A stretch of 64,000 nt of DNA from UBA3305 sp002373555 (GCA_946612455.1 CAMOER010000002.1:62001-126000), one strand, 5' to 3'. Numbered from the stretch's first letter, positions 17,741 through 26,749 are shown. Program-made: numbers and translations. Notes: a model not told the origin generated them from the letters alone.

Positions 17741-18979
17741 TTACCATGATCCCATGGATTTTCCTTTTCTTTCGATCAGCTTCGGACGGAAACCGTTCTC
17801 CTCCAGCATTTTTACGATCTCCTGCTTATGCTCCGTGCCGAATGCTTCCATCGTGATCTGCAGCTCCACCAGATCATTTCTGTTGATGCTGAAGAACTGG
17901 TTATGCTCCAGACTGATGACGTTCGCCTGCTTCTCGGCGATCAGCGATGCGACCTTGACCAGCTGTCCGGGCTTGTCCGGCAGCAGTACGGAGACCGTGA
18001 ACACTCTGTCTCTGGCGATCAGGCCGTGCTGCACGACGGAGGCCATCGTGATGACATCCATGTTGCCGCCGCTGATCACGCAGACGATCTTCTTCCCTTT
18101 GCAGTCCAGGTGCTTCAGGGCTGCGATCGACAGCAGTCCCGAATTTTCCGCAACAAGCTTATGATTCTCCATCAGATCGAGGAAGGTAACGATCAGCTCC
18201 TCGTCCTCGATGGTAATGATATCGTCCACATTTTTCTGTACATACGGGAACAGCAGATCGCCGGGTGTTTTCACGGCCGTGCCGTCCGCAATGGTCTTGG
18301 CGGAGGGCAGCGTCACGATATGTCCCGCTGCCAGTGATTCCTTCATGCAGGCAGCATTGGCCGGTTCCACGCCGATCACCCTGATATTCGGATTGAGCAT
18401 CTTCGCCATCGTGGAGATGCCGGTCAGGAGTCCGCCGCCGCCGACCGGGACCAGGATCATATCGACCGTCGGCAGATCCTGGATGATCTCCATGGCGATC
18501 GTGCCCTGGCCGGTCGCGACCGTCAGGTCATTGAACGGATGGATGAATGTCATCCCCTTCTCTTCGGCCAGCTTCATCGCGTATGCGCAGGAATCGTCAT
18601 AGACATCCCCGTACAGCACGACATCCGCGCCGTAGCTCTTGGTGCGGTTCACCTTCATCAGCGGCGTGGAGGTCGGCATGACGACCGTAGCCGGTACGCC
18701 GAATGCCTTCGCTGCATAAGCCACGCCTTGGGCATGGTTGCCGGCGGAAGCCGTCACCAGGCCGCGCGCCCGCTCCTCTTCGCTGAGCGTACTGATCTTA
18801 TAGTATGCGCCGCGGATCTTGTAGGCGCCTGTTTTCTGCATATTCTCGGGCTTTAAATATACTTTATTCCCGGTCTGATTGCTGAAAAACTCCGAGTACT
18901 GGAGCTTCGTGCGGTGGATCACCCGCTGCACGATCTCGGTCGCTTCTTCGAATTTCTCAAGGGTAAGTTCGGTATTCAT
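17741..18979 (-). CDS. ilvA: Threonine ammonia-lyase with ACT domain
   Basis: This enzyme deaminates threonine to 2-oxobutanoate, the entry to isoleucine. The PLP lysine is in 'KTGAYKIRGAYYK', the phosphate-binding loop is 'PVGGGGLLTG', and 'SAGNHAQGVAYAA' is diagnostic. The C-terminal ~80 residues ('VFTVSVLLPDKPGQLVKVASLIAEKQANV') are one ACT domain, the 400-residue form common in Firmicutes. It lies 12 bp downstream of ftsY and 12 bp upstream of lepA, so it is co-transcribed with housekeeping genes rather than with ilvBN, which lie 8 kb away in this window. Confidence 0.95.
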   Translation of the reverse strand: MNTELTLEKFEEATEIVQRVIHRTKLQYSEFFSNQTGNKVYLKPENMQKTGAYKIRGAYYKISTLSEEERARGLVTASAGNHAQGVAYAAKAFGVPATVVMPTSTPLMKVNRTKSYGADVVLYGDVYDDSCAYAMKLAEEKGMTFIHPFNDLTVATGQGTIAMEIIQDLPTVDMILVPVGGGGLLTGISTMAKMLNPNIRVIGVEPANAACMKESLAAGHIVTLPSAKTIADGTAVKTPGDLLFPYVQKNVDDIITIEDEELIVTFLDLMENHKLVAENSGLLSIAALKHLDCKGKKIVCVISGGNMDVITMASVVQHGLIARDRVFTVSVLLPDKPGQLVKVASLIAEKQANVISLEHNQFFSINRNDLVELQITMEAFGTEHKQEIVKMLEENGFRPKLIERKGKSMGSW

Positions 18980-18991
18980 AACATATGCTCC

Positions 18992-19915
18992 TTATTCCGC
19001 GAAGATCGCCTCCACAAAGCTGTCCGCATCAAATTTCTGCAGATCCTCGATATGCTCGCCCACGCCGATATACTTTACGGGGATGCCGAGTTCCGCCTGG
19101 ATCGCTACCGCGATGCCGCCTCTGGCTGTTCCGTCCATCTTCGTCAGGATAATGCCGGAAACATCCGCTGCTTCCATGAAGACCTTCGCCTGCGCAAGCG
19201 CATTCTGTCCGGTCGTGCCGTCCAGCACGATCAGGGTCTCCCGGTAAGCCTCCGGATATTCCCTGTCGATGATCCGGTTGATCTTTTTCAGTTCTTCCAT
19301 CAGATTTTTCTTATTGTGCAGTCTGCCGGCTGTATCGCAGATCAGGATATCCGCCTTCCTCGCCTTTGCTGCCGCGATGGCATCAAAAACGACCGAGGCC
19401 GGATCCGCGCCCTCCTGCTGGGAGATAATGTCGACACCTGCCCGGTGCGCCCATTCCGTCAGCTGCTCGATCGCGCCCGCACGGAACGTATCCGCCGCTG
19501 CCAGGACGACCTTTTTGCGGTCCGCCTTGAACTGCGCCGCCAGTTTTCCGATCGATGTCGTCTTGCCGACGCCGTTCACGCCGACGACCAGAAGCACAGA
19601 CTGCTTATCTTCATATTCGTAGGCATTCTCGCCGAGATCCATGCGCGCCTTGATGGAATCCATCAGAAGCTGACGGCATTCCTCCGGTTTATGGATGTGT
19701 TTCTCATCGACCTGATTCTTCAGATCTTCGATAATATCTTCGGTCGCGTGTATGCCGATATCGCTCATGATCAGGATCTCTTCGAGTTCCTCGTAGAAAT
19801 CGTCATCTATATGATCCAGGCCGAAAACGCTTGCAAATCCGCCGGCCAGCTGCTTTCTTGTTTTGGTCAGTCCGGACAGCAGTCTCGCGAACAGGCCCTG
19901 TTTCTTTTCTTCCAT
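18992..19915 (-). CDS. ftsY: Signal recognition particle receptor FtsY
   Basis: The 307-residue SRP GTPase directs ribosome-nascent chains to the membrane. It has the N-domain four-helix bundle followed by the G domain with 'GVNGVGKTTSIGKLA', 'LAAADTFRAGAIEQL', 'LICDTAGRLHNKKNLMEEL', 'LDGTTGQNAL' and 'TKMDGTARGG'. The acidic N-terminal A domain of E. coli FtsY is absent, as usual in Firmicutes. The start follows GAGGTATCAAA. It is the first gene of the ftsY-ilvA-lepA-hemW run, behind a good promoter with a palindrome at the transcript start. Confidence 0.97.
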   Translation of the reverse strand: MEEKKQGLFARLLSGLTKTRKQLAGGFASVFGLDHIDDDFYEELEEILIMSDIGIHATEDIIEDLKNQVDEKHIHKPEECRQLLMDSIKARMDLGENAYEYEDKQSVLLVVGVNGVGKTTSIGKLAAQFKADRKKVVLAAADTFRAGAIEQLTEWAHRAGVDIISQQEGADPASVVFDAIAAAKARKADILICDTAGRLHNKKNLMEELKKINRIIDREYPEAYRETLIVLDGTTGQNALAQAKVFMEAADVSGIILTKMDGTARGGIAVAIQAELGIPVKYIGVGEHIEDLQKFDADSFVEAIFAE

Positions 19916-19944
19916 TTTGATACCTCTGTTTCAGGATGGCATTC

Positions 19945-20001
19945 GTCAGAGAACATTCTCTGACAAATTAATATAGTATCATGCGGGACGGCATTTGTAA
20001 A
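19945..20001 (-). promoter_or_regulatory. ftsY promoter with palindromic +1 element
   Basis: On the minus strand TTTACA (19996-20001), a 17-bp spacer and TACTAT (19973-19978) form a sigma-A promoter. Starting about 8 bp after the -10 box, 19945-19964 is a palindrome with 9-bp arms (GTCAGAGAA and its complement) around CA. It would be either an operator over the start site or a 5'-terminal hairpin of the mRNA. Confidence 0.7.
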
Positions 20002-20009
20002 ACAAAAAT

Positions 20010-20049
20010 ATGAGCCGGCAGGACGGATATTTCCGTCCCCGCGGCTCAT
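20010..20049 (-). terminator. Terminator after the flavodoxin gene
   Basis: An interrupted long stem (ATGAGCCG at 20010-20017 with 20042-20049, and an inner 7-bp stem) is followed on the minus strand by ATTTTTGTTTT. The T-run overlaps the -35 box of the ftsY promoter. Confidence 0.8.
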
Positions 20050-20100
20050 ACATTGCGGCAGTTTCTGTCAGGCAGCGCTGATATTCACGCCCTGCATCTG

Positions 20101-20577
20101 TCATTTCCCGATCTGCTCCGCAAATACGCGGATTTCATATTTCAGCTGCGGGTTGTTTTTGGTCCTCAGGGAAAGATGGGCGCGGTGCGGTGTCTTCAGA
20201 TAAGCATCCAGCGCGTTGATCTTCTTCTCATAATCCGTCTTTGCCATGTGCGTGACGACAAAACAGACATCCTCCGGAAAGTCCTCCCTGCATTTTGCCA
20301 GCAGGGCCTTCCCGACGATGGCCGGTCCTTCCGCCCAGACGGGCATGCAGACGATCACGCGCTCGTATTCATAAGGGCGGTGCGGACCCATGATATAGAC
20401 ATTCGGCAGCGTTTTCTTAAAGGAATCGATGCAGGCGCCGAGATAGCCCCGGATGCCGCGGCGGTCCTTGCCGTCCGTATATTCGGCAAGATCTGCGCCA
20501 AGATGCTGCGCCAGCAGTTCCGCAGCCATTCTTGTCGCGTTCGTCCTGGTATAATAAAGGCAAAGCGTTTTCTTCAT
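20101..20577 (-). CDS. Flavodoxin family protein
   Basis: This 158-residue FMN-binding fold starts 'KKTLCLYYTRTNATRMAAELLAQHLGADLAEY'. The FMN phosphate loop YTRTNAT corresponds to T/S-x-T-G-N-T of flavodoxins but without the glycine. Later strands 'RVIVCMPVWAEGPA' and 'VCFVVTHMA' match the flavin edges. It may be an electron carrier or a flavodoxin-like oxidoreductase subunit; the partner is not visible. The start follows GGAGGAATTGCGGAA. It is monocistronic, with a terminator on its 3' side. Confidence 0.82.
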   Translation of the reverse strand: MKKTLCLYYTRTNATRMAAELLAQHLGADLAEYTDGKDRRGIRGYLGACIDSFKKTLPNVYIMGPHRPYEYERVIVCMPVWAEGPAIVGKALLAKCREDFPEDVCFVVTHMAKTDYEKKINALDAYLKTPHRAHLSLRTKNNPQLKYEIRVFAEQIGK

Positions 20578-20651
20578 TTCCGCAATTCCTCCTCCATCCG
20601 TATTCTATATCGATTATAAGCGATTCCATACAAAAAGCAAAGGTGCAAAGA

Positions 20652-20675
20652 ACTGCAGCCCATCAGGACTGCAGT
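20652..20675 (-). terminator. Probable terminator after the dehydratase gene
   Basis: A stem of ACTGCAG and CC/GG pairs (20652-20660 with 20667-20675), followed on the minus strand by TTCTTTG, lies about 40 bp beyond the stop of the enolase-superfamily gene. Confidence 0.55.
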
Positions 20676-20712
20676 CGGATCAGCATTTGTATTGTTCGGG
20701 AGATCCCGCGCT

Positions 20713-21855
20713 TTAAACATCATAGACAGATCCGTCATAGGCGATCTGGGCGGAAATGCTCCGCTGGGCCTCCGGGAAACGCTCGCAGATATCGTCCACC
20801 AGTTCGATGCCGATGCCGGGTGCGTCGGGAATGATGATGTAGCCGCCCTCTTCCTTCAGCGGCTCCTTCGTCATCTGTGCTTCGCTGCCGGCATGATAGA
20901 AGGAAGGGAATTCCTGGATCGCAAAATTCGGGATCGCAGCATCCAGCTGCAGGCATGCTGCCGTGGATACCGGGCCGAGCGGGTTATGCGGCACGATCTT
21001 GCAGTAATTGGCTTCCGCCATGGCTGCAACCTTCCTGCTTGGCGTCAGGCCGCCAAGCGCACAGACATCGGGCCGCACGTATTTCGCGGCACGTTTTTGA
21101 AACGTGGTCTCAAATTCCTGGATGTTGATGAACCGCTCGCCTGTCGCAATCGGGATATTGGTCCTCGCTGCGATATCGGCCATGGCTTCCGGGCTGTCCG
21201 GCGGGATCGGATCCTCCAGAAACAGCGGTCGGTATTCCTCCACGCCCTTCGCGAAGGCGATCGCTTCCATCGGATCCATACTGCGGTGGCACTCCAGGAT
21301 CATGTCGAAATCATCACCGACCGCCTCCCTGACCGTCCTAATGATCTTTATATAATCCGAGACCTTCGCATTGTAAACGCTGCTGCGTCTGGCCGCCTGC
21401 TTCAGACGAATGTCTCCTGTGATCATGATTCGGGCCGCGTCCCAGCCATTCTTCTTCAGCTCCACGCACCGCGCGGCAATATCCTCGGGCGTAAACTTGA
21501 ATACCGCTTCATACGACCGGACTTTATCCCGGCATTTGCCGCCGAACAGTTCATAGACCGGGACGCCCAATGCCTTTCCTTTGATATCCCATAAGGCAAT
21601 ATCGACAGCCGCCAGTGCGCTCATGATGATGGATCCCCGGAAATACATGCTGCGATAGATATACTGCCAGTGATGCTCGATCCTGAACGGATCCTGTCCG
21701 ACCAGATATTTTTCCAGCTTTTTCAGGATCCCGACACAGCCGTCCAGATAGCCCCACGCACCGACTTCGCCCGTGCCGTGAATGCCTTCATCCGTATGAA
21801 TTTTGATGAAAAGATACTTGCTCGCAGGGAGCAGCTCGATCCCGGTGATCTTCAT
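20713..21855 (-). CDS. Mandelate racemase/galactonate dehydratase-like enzyme
   Basis: This 380-residue enolase-superfamily member has an N-terminal capping domain ('TGIELLPASKYLFIKIHTDEGIHGTGE') and a TIM barrel. Candidate metal ligands are in 'FDMILECHRSM', 'LFLEDPIPPD' and 'IATGERFIN'; a general base His lies in 'KIVPHNPLGPVS'. This pattern (D/E, E, E with HNPLGPVS) is closest to D-galactonate or related sugar-acid dehydratases (DgoD/ManD group), but the substrate cannot be fixed. RBS is AGGAGGTTTCTT. No sugar-acid transporter or aldolase is next to it, although a LysR gene lies just upstream in the same direction and may regulate it. Confidence 0.85.
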   Translation of the reverse strand: MKITGIELLPASKYLFIKIHTDEGIHGTGEVGAWGYLDGCVGILKKLEKYLVGQDPFRIEHHWQYIYRSMYFRGSIIMSALAAVDIALWDIKGKALGVPVYELFGGKCRDKVRSYEAVFKFTPEDIAARCVELKKNGWDAARIMITGDIRLKQAARRSSVYNAKVSDYIKIIRTVREAVGDDFDMILECHRSMDPMEAIAFAKGVEEYRPLFLEDPIPPDSPEAMADIAARTNIPIATGERFINIQEFETTFQKRAAKYVRPDVCALGGLTPSRKVAAMAEANYCKIVPHNPLGPVSTAACLQLDAAIPNFAIQEFPSFYHAGSEAQMTKEPLKEEGGYIIIPDAPGIGIELVDDICERFPEAQRSISAQIAYDGSVYDV

Positions 21856-22077
21856 AAGAAACCTCCTTCTCCTGTGGTGGTGTTTTTAGTCTTATTTATA
21901 CTATATACCCGATTTGCGTGAATGTAAATTTCCTTAAATTCATCTTTTGTCAACTTTTCAGTTGATAATTTTGAAAAGAAGCCCGCCTGCTTTCCTCTGT
22001 CTGTTTTTGGGGTATCGTCCTGCAATAATGACGCGATCCCGCCCAAACGCTCACAATCATCATCCGCGCAAACAAAA
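21856..22077 (-). promoter_or_regulatory. AT-rich upstream region of the dehydratase gene
   Basis: The minus strand shows TTTACATTCACG followed by TATATAGTATAAAT, a plausible promoter, and an inverted repeat TCAACT/AGTTGA at 21950-21965. The upstream LysR-type protein could bind here. No gene is visible in the interval. Confidence 0.45.
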
Positions 22078-22099
22078 AAACAGGCCGCAGGGCCTGTTT
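22078..22099 (-). terminator. Terminator at the end of the LysR gene
   Basis: AAACAGGCC pairs with GGCCTGTTT across four bases and is followed on the minus strand by further T residues. The stem begins at the stop codon of the LysR gene. Confidence 0.85.
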
Positions 22100-23028
22100 C
22101 AACAGCAATTCATTTCCAATTCCCGGATATTCTCCCGGACTCTGCAGATCAGTTCCTGTATTTCAGCCTTTACCGCAGATTTCGGATGATACAGTACAGA
22201 CAGACACGAATACTGTTCGGCGGTTCCGAAGGAATACAGATCCACTTCTTCTGTAAAGCCCATCGCATGAACCAGGATCTCCGGAAGGAAGATGATGCCG
22301 AGATCCTGCGCGACACACATCAGCCCAGATCTGGCATTCGAGATCGTAATCTCATCCTTCAGAAATTCCGGATGGGCATTCACCAGATAACCGGCATATT
22401 TCCGAAGACTGTGTGCTTCTTCATCCAGCACCGGTTTTTCCGAAAGGATCGCTTCATCCGGAAGCCACGGCCGCGAAAATCCTTCTTTTGTCATTGCCCG
22501 TGCTTTCAGCGGTATGTCCTTTGCTGCTGCAAGGACGACCGGGCAGCTGCAGATCTTTTCACAGCACAGACCGTCCGGTTCTTCTTCCATGATCATCAGG
22601 GTCGCATCCAGCTGATCATTCTGAACCAGACGCTCCAGTTCCCGGCCGGAGGCCTCCTTCAAATAGAGACGGATATCCGGATACTGATCCTGCATTGCAG
22701 GCACGATCTTCCTTGTTATATAACCTGCCAGCGACATCTGAAAGCCGAGCCGCAGCCTCCCGGTATACAGATCTGCCAGACGACGCATTTCCGCGTCCAT
22801 CTCCTGCTGTCTTTTTCTGATTTCAGAAAGCATCTCCACATAACGCTCGCCGGGGTAGGTCAGGATAAATTTGTTCCCGGTCCGGTCAAAAATACTGAGG
22901 CCCAGCTCTTTTTCCTTCTGAATAATGAATTTGCTGAGCGCGGACGATGTGATATGCAGATTGCGTGCTGCGCCGGCAATACCGCCGCAGCGCGCGACTT
23001 CCAGAATATACTCGGTTGTTTTGTCCAT
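22099..23028 (-). CDS. LysR family transcriptional regulator
   Basis: The 309-residue protein has the N-terminal winged helix ('TTEYILEVARCGGIAGAARNLHITSSALSKFIIQKEKELGLSIFDR', quoted in parts by family pattern) and the C-terminal periplasmic-binding-like effector domain. The ATG at 23028 is preferred because GGAGG lies 12 nt upstream; a longer frame from 23049 has no clear site. It precedes the sugar-acid dehydratase-like gene on the same strand with a terminator between, and may control it. The effector is unknown. Confidence 0.92.
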   Translation of the reverse strand: MDKTTEYILEVARCGGIAGAARNLHITSSALSKFIIQKEKELGLSIFDRTGNKFILTYPGERYVEMLSEIRKRQQEMDAEMRRLADLYTGRLRLGFQMSLAGYITRKIVPAMQDQYPDIRLYLKEASGRELERLVQNDQLDATLMIMEEEPDGLCCEKICSCPVVLAAAKDIPLKARAMTKEGFSRPWLPDEAILSEKPVLDEEAHSLRKYAGYLVNAHPEFLKDEITISNARSGLMCVAQDLGIIFLPEILVHAMGFTEEVDLYSFGTAEQYSCLSVLYHPKSAVKAEIQELICRVRENIRELEMNCC

Positions 23029-23115
23029 GAAGCTGCCGTACCTCCGCATTTCTTGCGTATCTTCAGGAAGAAGACCGGAATGATCCCGGAACTGTACCGG
23101 GACATGTTTTCATGA

Positions 23116-25176
23116 TTACCTGTAGAAAGCTGTCAGCTTCCCATAGGAATCCCGCAGGAAGGACGTATCGCCCCTCCCCTTCACGCTGTCGGTCCGCCGG
23201 ATGATATAGGAATACAGTTTTTCCTTGTATACTTCCTCCGTGATCGTCCCTTCGGCCACGCCCGAGAGTCCCTTTTCCCAGCTGGCTGTCAGTTCCGGAT
23301 TTAAGAGTGAGCGGATCGAATGATCCACCGCGTCGAAGATCATCTCGCCCAGGAACGTGGGGGTCAGCACCTGTGTTTTTTTGTTCAGCTTCATATATTC
23401 GATGGCGACCAGCTTCTTCAGTATCTCCGCCCTGGTCGCGGAAGTACCGATCCCGCTTCCCTTGATCTGTGCGCGAAGTTCTTCGTCTTCGATCAGTGAA
23501 CCGGCATTTTCCATGGCAAGGATCATCGAACCGGAGGTATAGCGCTTCGGCGGGGAGGTCTCTCCCTCTTTGATCTCGAATCCGGCCGCCGCAGCCTTTC
23601 CGCCCTTTTTCAGAGACGCCAGCCAGGCGAGCAGATCCGCATCTGCTTCCGTCTCGTTTTCACCGTTTCCGTCGTTCTGTTCGGTGCCGGCCGCTTTCTT
23701 CGGGATACCGGCAACGGCAAGGTAGCCCGGATCATTCAGGGCCTTGAACGAAGCGAAGAAGCTTTCCCCGCGGCGGGTGAAGATCAGCTGCCATTTTTCA
23801 TATTCGGCCGGCGGATAAAAGATCGACAGGAAACGCCGCACGATCCGCTCGTAGACAGCTCTTCCCAGATCCCCGACGGAGCCCAGCGCGCCGAACCCGT
23901 AGCCGGTCGGAATGATCGCGTAGTGATCGGTGATCTGCTTGTCATTCGTATAGCGGGTCTTCCCGATGTTCTTATAGGATCCCTGATCCAGGATCTCCTG
24001 CGCGAAAGGCGCCGCATGATTATAGGAAAGAAGCCCCTTGAGATTCTTCCCGATCTCCTTCGCCACGGCGGAAGACAGAACGCGCGCATCCGTCCTGGGG
24101 TAGGTGACCAGCTTCTTTTCATAGAGCTCCTGCACGACCTTCAGCGTCTGGTCCGGCGAGATCTTCAGCTGCCTGGAACATACATTCTGCAGTTCAGCGA
24201 GATTGAAAAGCAGCGGCGGGTTCTTTTTCTCTTTTTTCTTCTCCCGTCCGGCGATCTCCATTGCATAAGGAGACATTTCTCCCTCCGTCAGAAACGCGAT
24301 CAGCCTCTGTGCTTCTTCCTGCTCCTTAAAACCGTTCTCCTTGTAGAGTGCCGGATGGTTTTCATACCTGCTTCCGGGCACTGCGCGGAACTCGGCTGTA
24401 ATGAACTTCTGTGCGCCCTCGTCAGCTGCATCTGCCGCCTCCGCTCCTGCGCCGGCCGAAGTATTCTTCCCGTACGGGATCTGCGCCAGCACACGGTAGA
24501 ACGGCGTCTTCACGAAATCCCGGATCTCCCGCTCTCTTCTGACGCACATACCGAGCACGCAGGTCATCACACGGCCGACGGAAATAACTGTGCGGTCTCT
24601 CTTCATCAGACTGGAGATCACATTTCCGTATTTCAATGTCAGGAGTCTCGAGAAGTTGATCCCCATCAGATAATCTTCTTTCGCCCGCAAATAAGCCGAG
24701 GCCGCAAGATTATCATATTCGGAAAGATCTTTTGCTTCCCGCACACCGCGTTTGATCTCGTCCTCCGTCTGGGAATCGATCCACACGCGCAGCCGTTTCT
24801 TGCCCTTCACGCCCGCCATCTGCTCGACAAGACGGTAGATGTACTCTCCCTCCCGTCCGGAGTCGGTGCAGACGTAGATCGTGTCGATATCCTTCCTGGT
24901 CAGCAGCTTCTTCACCGTGGAGAACTGCTTCTTCACGGAAGAAATGACTTCATATTTGAATTCCTCCGGAAGGAACGGCAGTGTTTCCATCCGCCAGCGT
25001 TTCATCTCCGGATCATAGACTTCCGGATAGCTCATAGTGACCAGGTGGCCGACACACCAGGTGACGACGGCATTATCGCCCTCCAGGTAGCCGTCCGCGC
25101 GGCTCATGTTCATGCCCAGGACTCTTGCGAATTCCTGTGCAACACTGGGTTTCTCAGCTATATAAAGAGATTTCAA
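23116..25176 (-). CDS. topB: DNA topoisomerase III (type IA)
   Basis: The 686-residue enzyme relaxes and decatenates DNA by single-strand passage. The TOPRIM domain has 'LYIAEKPSVAQEFA' and 'TDSGREGEYIYR'. The catalytic tyrosine is in 'KKLVTYPRTDARVLS'. 'GIGTSATRAEILKKL' and 'PTFLGEMIFD' are further type IA motifs. It lacks C-terminal zinc fingers, as usual for TopB. It is not embedded in a plasmid or conjugative module, so it looks like a chromosomal housekeeping copy. Confidence 0.96.
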   Translation of the reverse strand: MKSLYIAEKPSVAQEFARVLGMNMSRADGYLEGDNAVVTWCVGHLVTMSYPEVYDPEMKRWRMETLPFLPEEFKYEVISSVKKQFSTVKKLLTRKDIDTIYVCTDSGREGEYIYRLVEQMAGVKGKKRLRVWIDSQTEDEIKRGVREAKDLSEYDNLAASAYLRAKEDYLMGINFSRLLTLKYGNVISSLMKRDRTVISVGRVMTCVLGMCVRREREIRDFVKTPFYRVLAQIPYGKNTSAGAGAEAADAADEGAQKFITAEFRAVPGSRYENHPALYKENGFKEQEEAQRLIAFLTEGEMSPYAMEIAGREKKKEKKNPPLLFNLAELQNVCSRQLKISPDQTLKVVQELYEKKLVTYPRTDARVLSSAVAKEIGKNLKGLLSYNHAAPFAQEILDQGSYKNIGKTRYTNDKQITDHYAIIPTGYGFGALGSVGDLGRAVYERIVRRFLSIFYPPAEYEKWQLIFTRRGESFFASFKALNDPGYLAVAGIPKKAAGTEQNDGNGENETEADADLLAWLASLKKGGKAAAAGFEIKEGETSPPKRYTSGSMILAMENAGSLIEDEELRAQIKGSGIGTSATRAEILKKLVAIEYMKLNKKTQVLTPTFLGEMIFDAVDHSIRSLLNPELTASWEKGLSGVAEGTITEEVYKEKLYSYIIRRTDSVKGRGDTSFLRDSYGKLTAFYR

Positions 25177-25310
25177 ATTTTCCTCCTGTGTTTCTTTCCT
25201 CTGCAGAAGGATTCTCAGCGAAATGCAGAGGTATTCTGTGCAAAAAAGGATGTTCCGTCAAAAACCACACGCCGGGCATCTGCCTGCAAAGACAATGGAT
25301 AACTGTTCTT

Positions 25311-25436
25311 CCTGTTCTTTTATGCATTCTGAAATGCTCTTCCAAAAAGAACACCCTTTTTCGGCCGCCTGTAAGTCATTCTCTGCGTCAAAAAGGGTGT
25401 TTTTTTCCGAAATGTTTCTAAAATGCATAAAACAGG
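25311..25436. repeat. Imperfect inverted repeat with ~50-bp arms
   Basis: The left arm (25311-25362) and the reverse complement of the right arm (25389-25436) share CCTGTT..TTATGCATT..GAAA..AACACCCTTTTT with a few gaps, around a 26-bp centre. The inner ACACCCTTTTT/AAAAAGGGTGT stem with T-runs could end asd transcription on the minus strand. The outer arms are more than a terminator needs and may be a MITE-like relic or a structured RNA. Confidence 0.75.
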
Positions 25437-25454
25437 CCGATCGTTCCCGCTCTG

Positions 25455-25479
25455 CCCATGATTGAATGAAAATCATGGG
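25455..25479 (+). terminator. Hairpin with downstream T-run, plus strand
   Basis: CCCATGATT (25455-25463) pairs perfectly with 25471-25479 across seven bases and is followed on the plus strand by GTGCTTTTTT. No plus-strand gene ends here, so it may end an unknown RNA or antisense transcript. Confidence 0.5.
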
Positions 25480-25514
25480 TGTGCTTTTTTCGGAACGGCA
25501 AGTTTATGCACAAA

Positions 25515-26600
25515 TTATTTTGCAGTGATCCGGCCGGTCGCCGTCAGCAGTTCGGCGGAAAGCACCGCGCCGCCGGCAGCGCCGCGGAGCGTATTATGAG
25601 ACAGCCCCACGAACTTCCAGTCATAGATCACATCTTCTCTCAGGCGGCCCGCAAACACAGCCATGCCGCCGTCCACTTCACGGTCCAGCCTGGGCTGCGG
25701 TCTGTCGGGTTCCTCGAAGTAATGGATGAACTGCTTCGGTGCATGCGGAAGATCAAGCTCCTGGGGCAGGCCGCGGAAGTTCTTCCAGCGATCCAGGATC
25801 TCTTCCTTCGAAGGCTTGTTCTTAAAGGAAACAAAAACGGAAGCGGTATGTCCGTTGGTCACGGGCACGCGCAGGCACTGGGAAGTGATGATCGGGGAAG
25901 CCGCCTTCACGATCTCGCCGTTCTCGATGTGGCCCCAGATCCTCAAAGGCTCCTGCTCGCTCTTCTCTTCCTCGCCGCTGATGAACGGGATCACATTGTC
26001 GATCATCTCCGGCCAGTCCTTGAAGGTCTTTCCGGCACCGGAAATGGCCTGGTAAGTGGAAGCGACCACGACAGTCGGCTCGAACTCGCGGAGCGCATGG
26101 ATCATGGGGGTGTAGCTCTGGATCGAGCAGTTCGGTTTGACGACAATGAATCCGCGCTTCGTTCCCAGACGCTTCTGCTGGAACGGGATGATGTCCAGAT
26201 GCTCCGGGTTGAGCTCCGGAACGACCATGGGAACATCGGGCGTCCATCTGTGGGCAGAATTGTTGGAAACAACCGGCGTCTCCGTCTTTGCGTATTCTTC
26301 CTCGATCGCACGGATCTCTGCCTTAGACATATCGACAGCGCTGAATACGAAATCGCAGGTCGCCGCGACTGCTTCCACATCGGAAACATTCATGACCACC
26401 ATCTTCTTTGCCCATTCCGGCATCGGGATGTCCAGCTTCCAGCGGTCGCCGACAGCTTCTTCATAGGTCTGTCCGGCGCTTCTGGCGCTGGCGGCCAGTG
26501 TGACGACTTCATACCAGGGATGATTATCAAGAAGGGTGATGAATCTCTGTCCTACCATTCCGGTGGCTCCGAGAATGCCAACTTTCAGTTTCTTATCCAT
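25515..26600 (-). CDS. asd: Aspartate-semialdehyde dehydrogenase
   Basis: This enzyme reduces aspartyl phosphate to the semialdehyde for lysine, threonine and methionine. At 361 residues it is the longer archaeal/fungal-type family. The NADP fold opens with 'VGILGATGMVGQRF', the catalytic Cys is in 'VVKPNCSIQSYTPM', and 'YQAISGAGKTF' follows. The start is the ATG at 26598-26600 because CGGAGGAAAA precedes it; the longer frame runs through the tRNA promoter. The gene faces away from tRNA-Thr. Confidence 0.95.
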   Translation of the reverse strand: MDKKLKVGILGATGMVGQRFITLLDNHPWYEVVTLAASARSAGQTYEEAVGDRWKLDIPMPEWAKKMVVMNVSDVEAVAATCDFVFSAVDMSKAEIRAIEEEYAKTETPVVSNNSAHRWTPDVPMVVPELNPEHLDIIPFQQKRLGTKRGFIVVKPNCSIQSYTPMIHALREFEPTVVVASTYQAISGAGKTFKDWPEMIDNVIPFISGEEEKSEQEPLRIWGHIENGEIVKAASPIITSQCLRVPVTNGHTASVFVSFKNKPSKEEILDRWKNFRGLPQELDLPHAPKQFIHYFEEPDRPQPRLDREVDGGMAVFAGRLREDVIYDWKFVGLSHNTLRGAAGGAVLSAELLTATGRITAK

Positions 26601-26625
26601 TTTTCCTCCGTTCCGACGGTTTTTC

Positions 26626-26654
26626 TTGACAAGCGCCCGTCGTCGTGTTATTAT
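26626..26654 (+). promoter_or_regulatory. Promoter of the tRNA-Thr gene
   Basis: TTGACA (26626-26631), a 17-bp spacer and TATTAT (26649-26654) precede the tRNA by 22 bp. The -35 box is consensus. It overlaps the upstream region of asd on the other strand. Confidence 0.85.
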
Positions 26655-26676
26655 TACAAAGCTGTTTTTGCAGTAA

Positions 26677-26745
<69 letters not shown>

Positions 26746-26749
<4 letters not shown>

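Larger units (their letters stand above)
25177..25514. other. Gene-free 338-bp interval with large palindromes
   Basis: No credible gene is seen between topB and asd. The interval is AT-rich and contains an imperfect 126-bp inverted repeat and a separate 9-bp perfect hairpin, both listed as their own features. The topB promoter should also lie here. TTATGCACA at 25504-25512 matches the DnaA-box consensus, but it is a single site. Confidence 0.7.

Noticed and set aside
19945..19964. LexA/SOS box at the ftsY promoter
   Set aside because: The palindrome contains GAACATTC but not the Firmicutes LexA consensus GAACN4GTTC.
23116..25176. topB as a sign of an integrated conjugative element
   Set aside because: No relaxase, conjugation, integrase or plasmid genes surround it.
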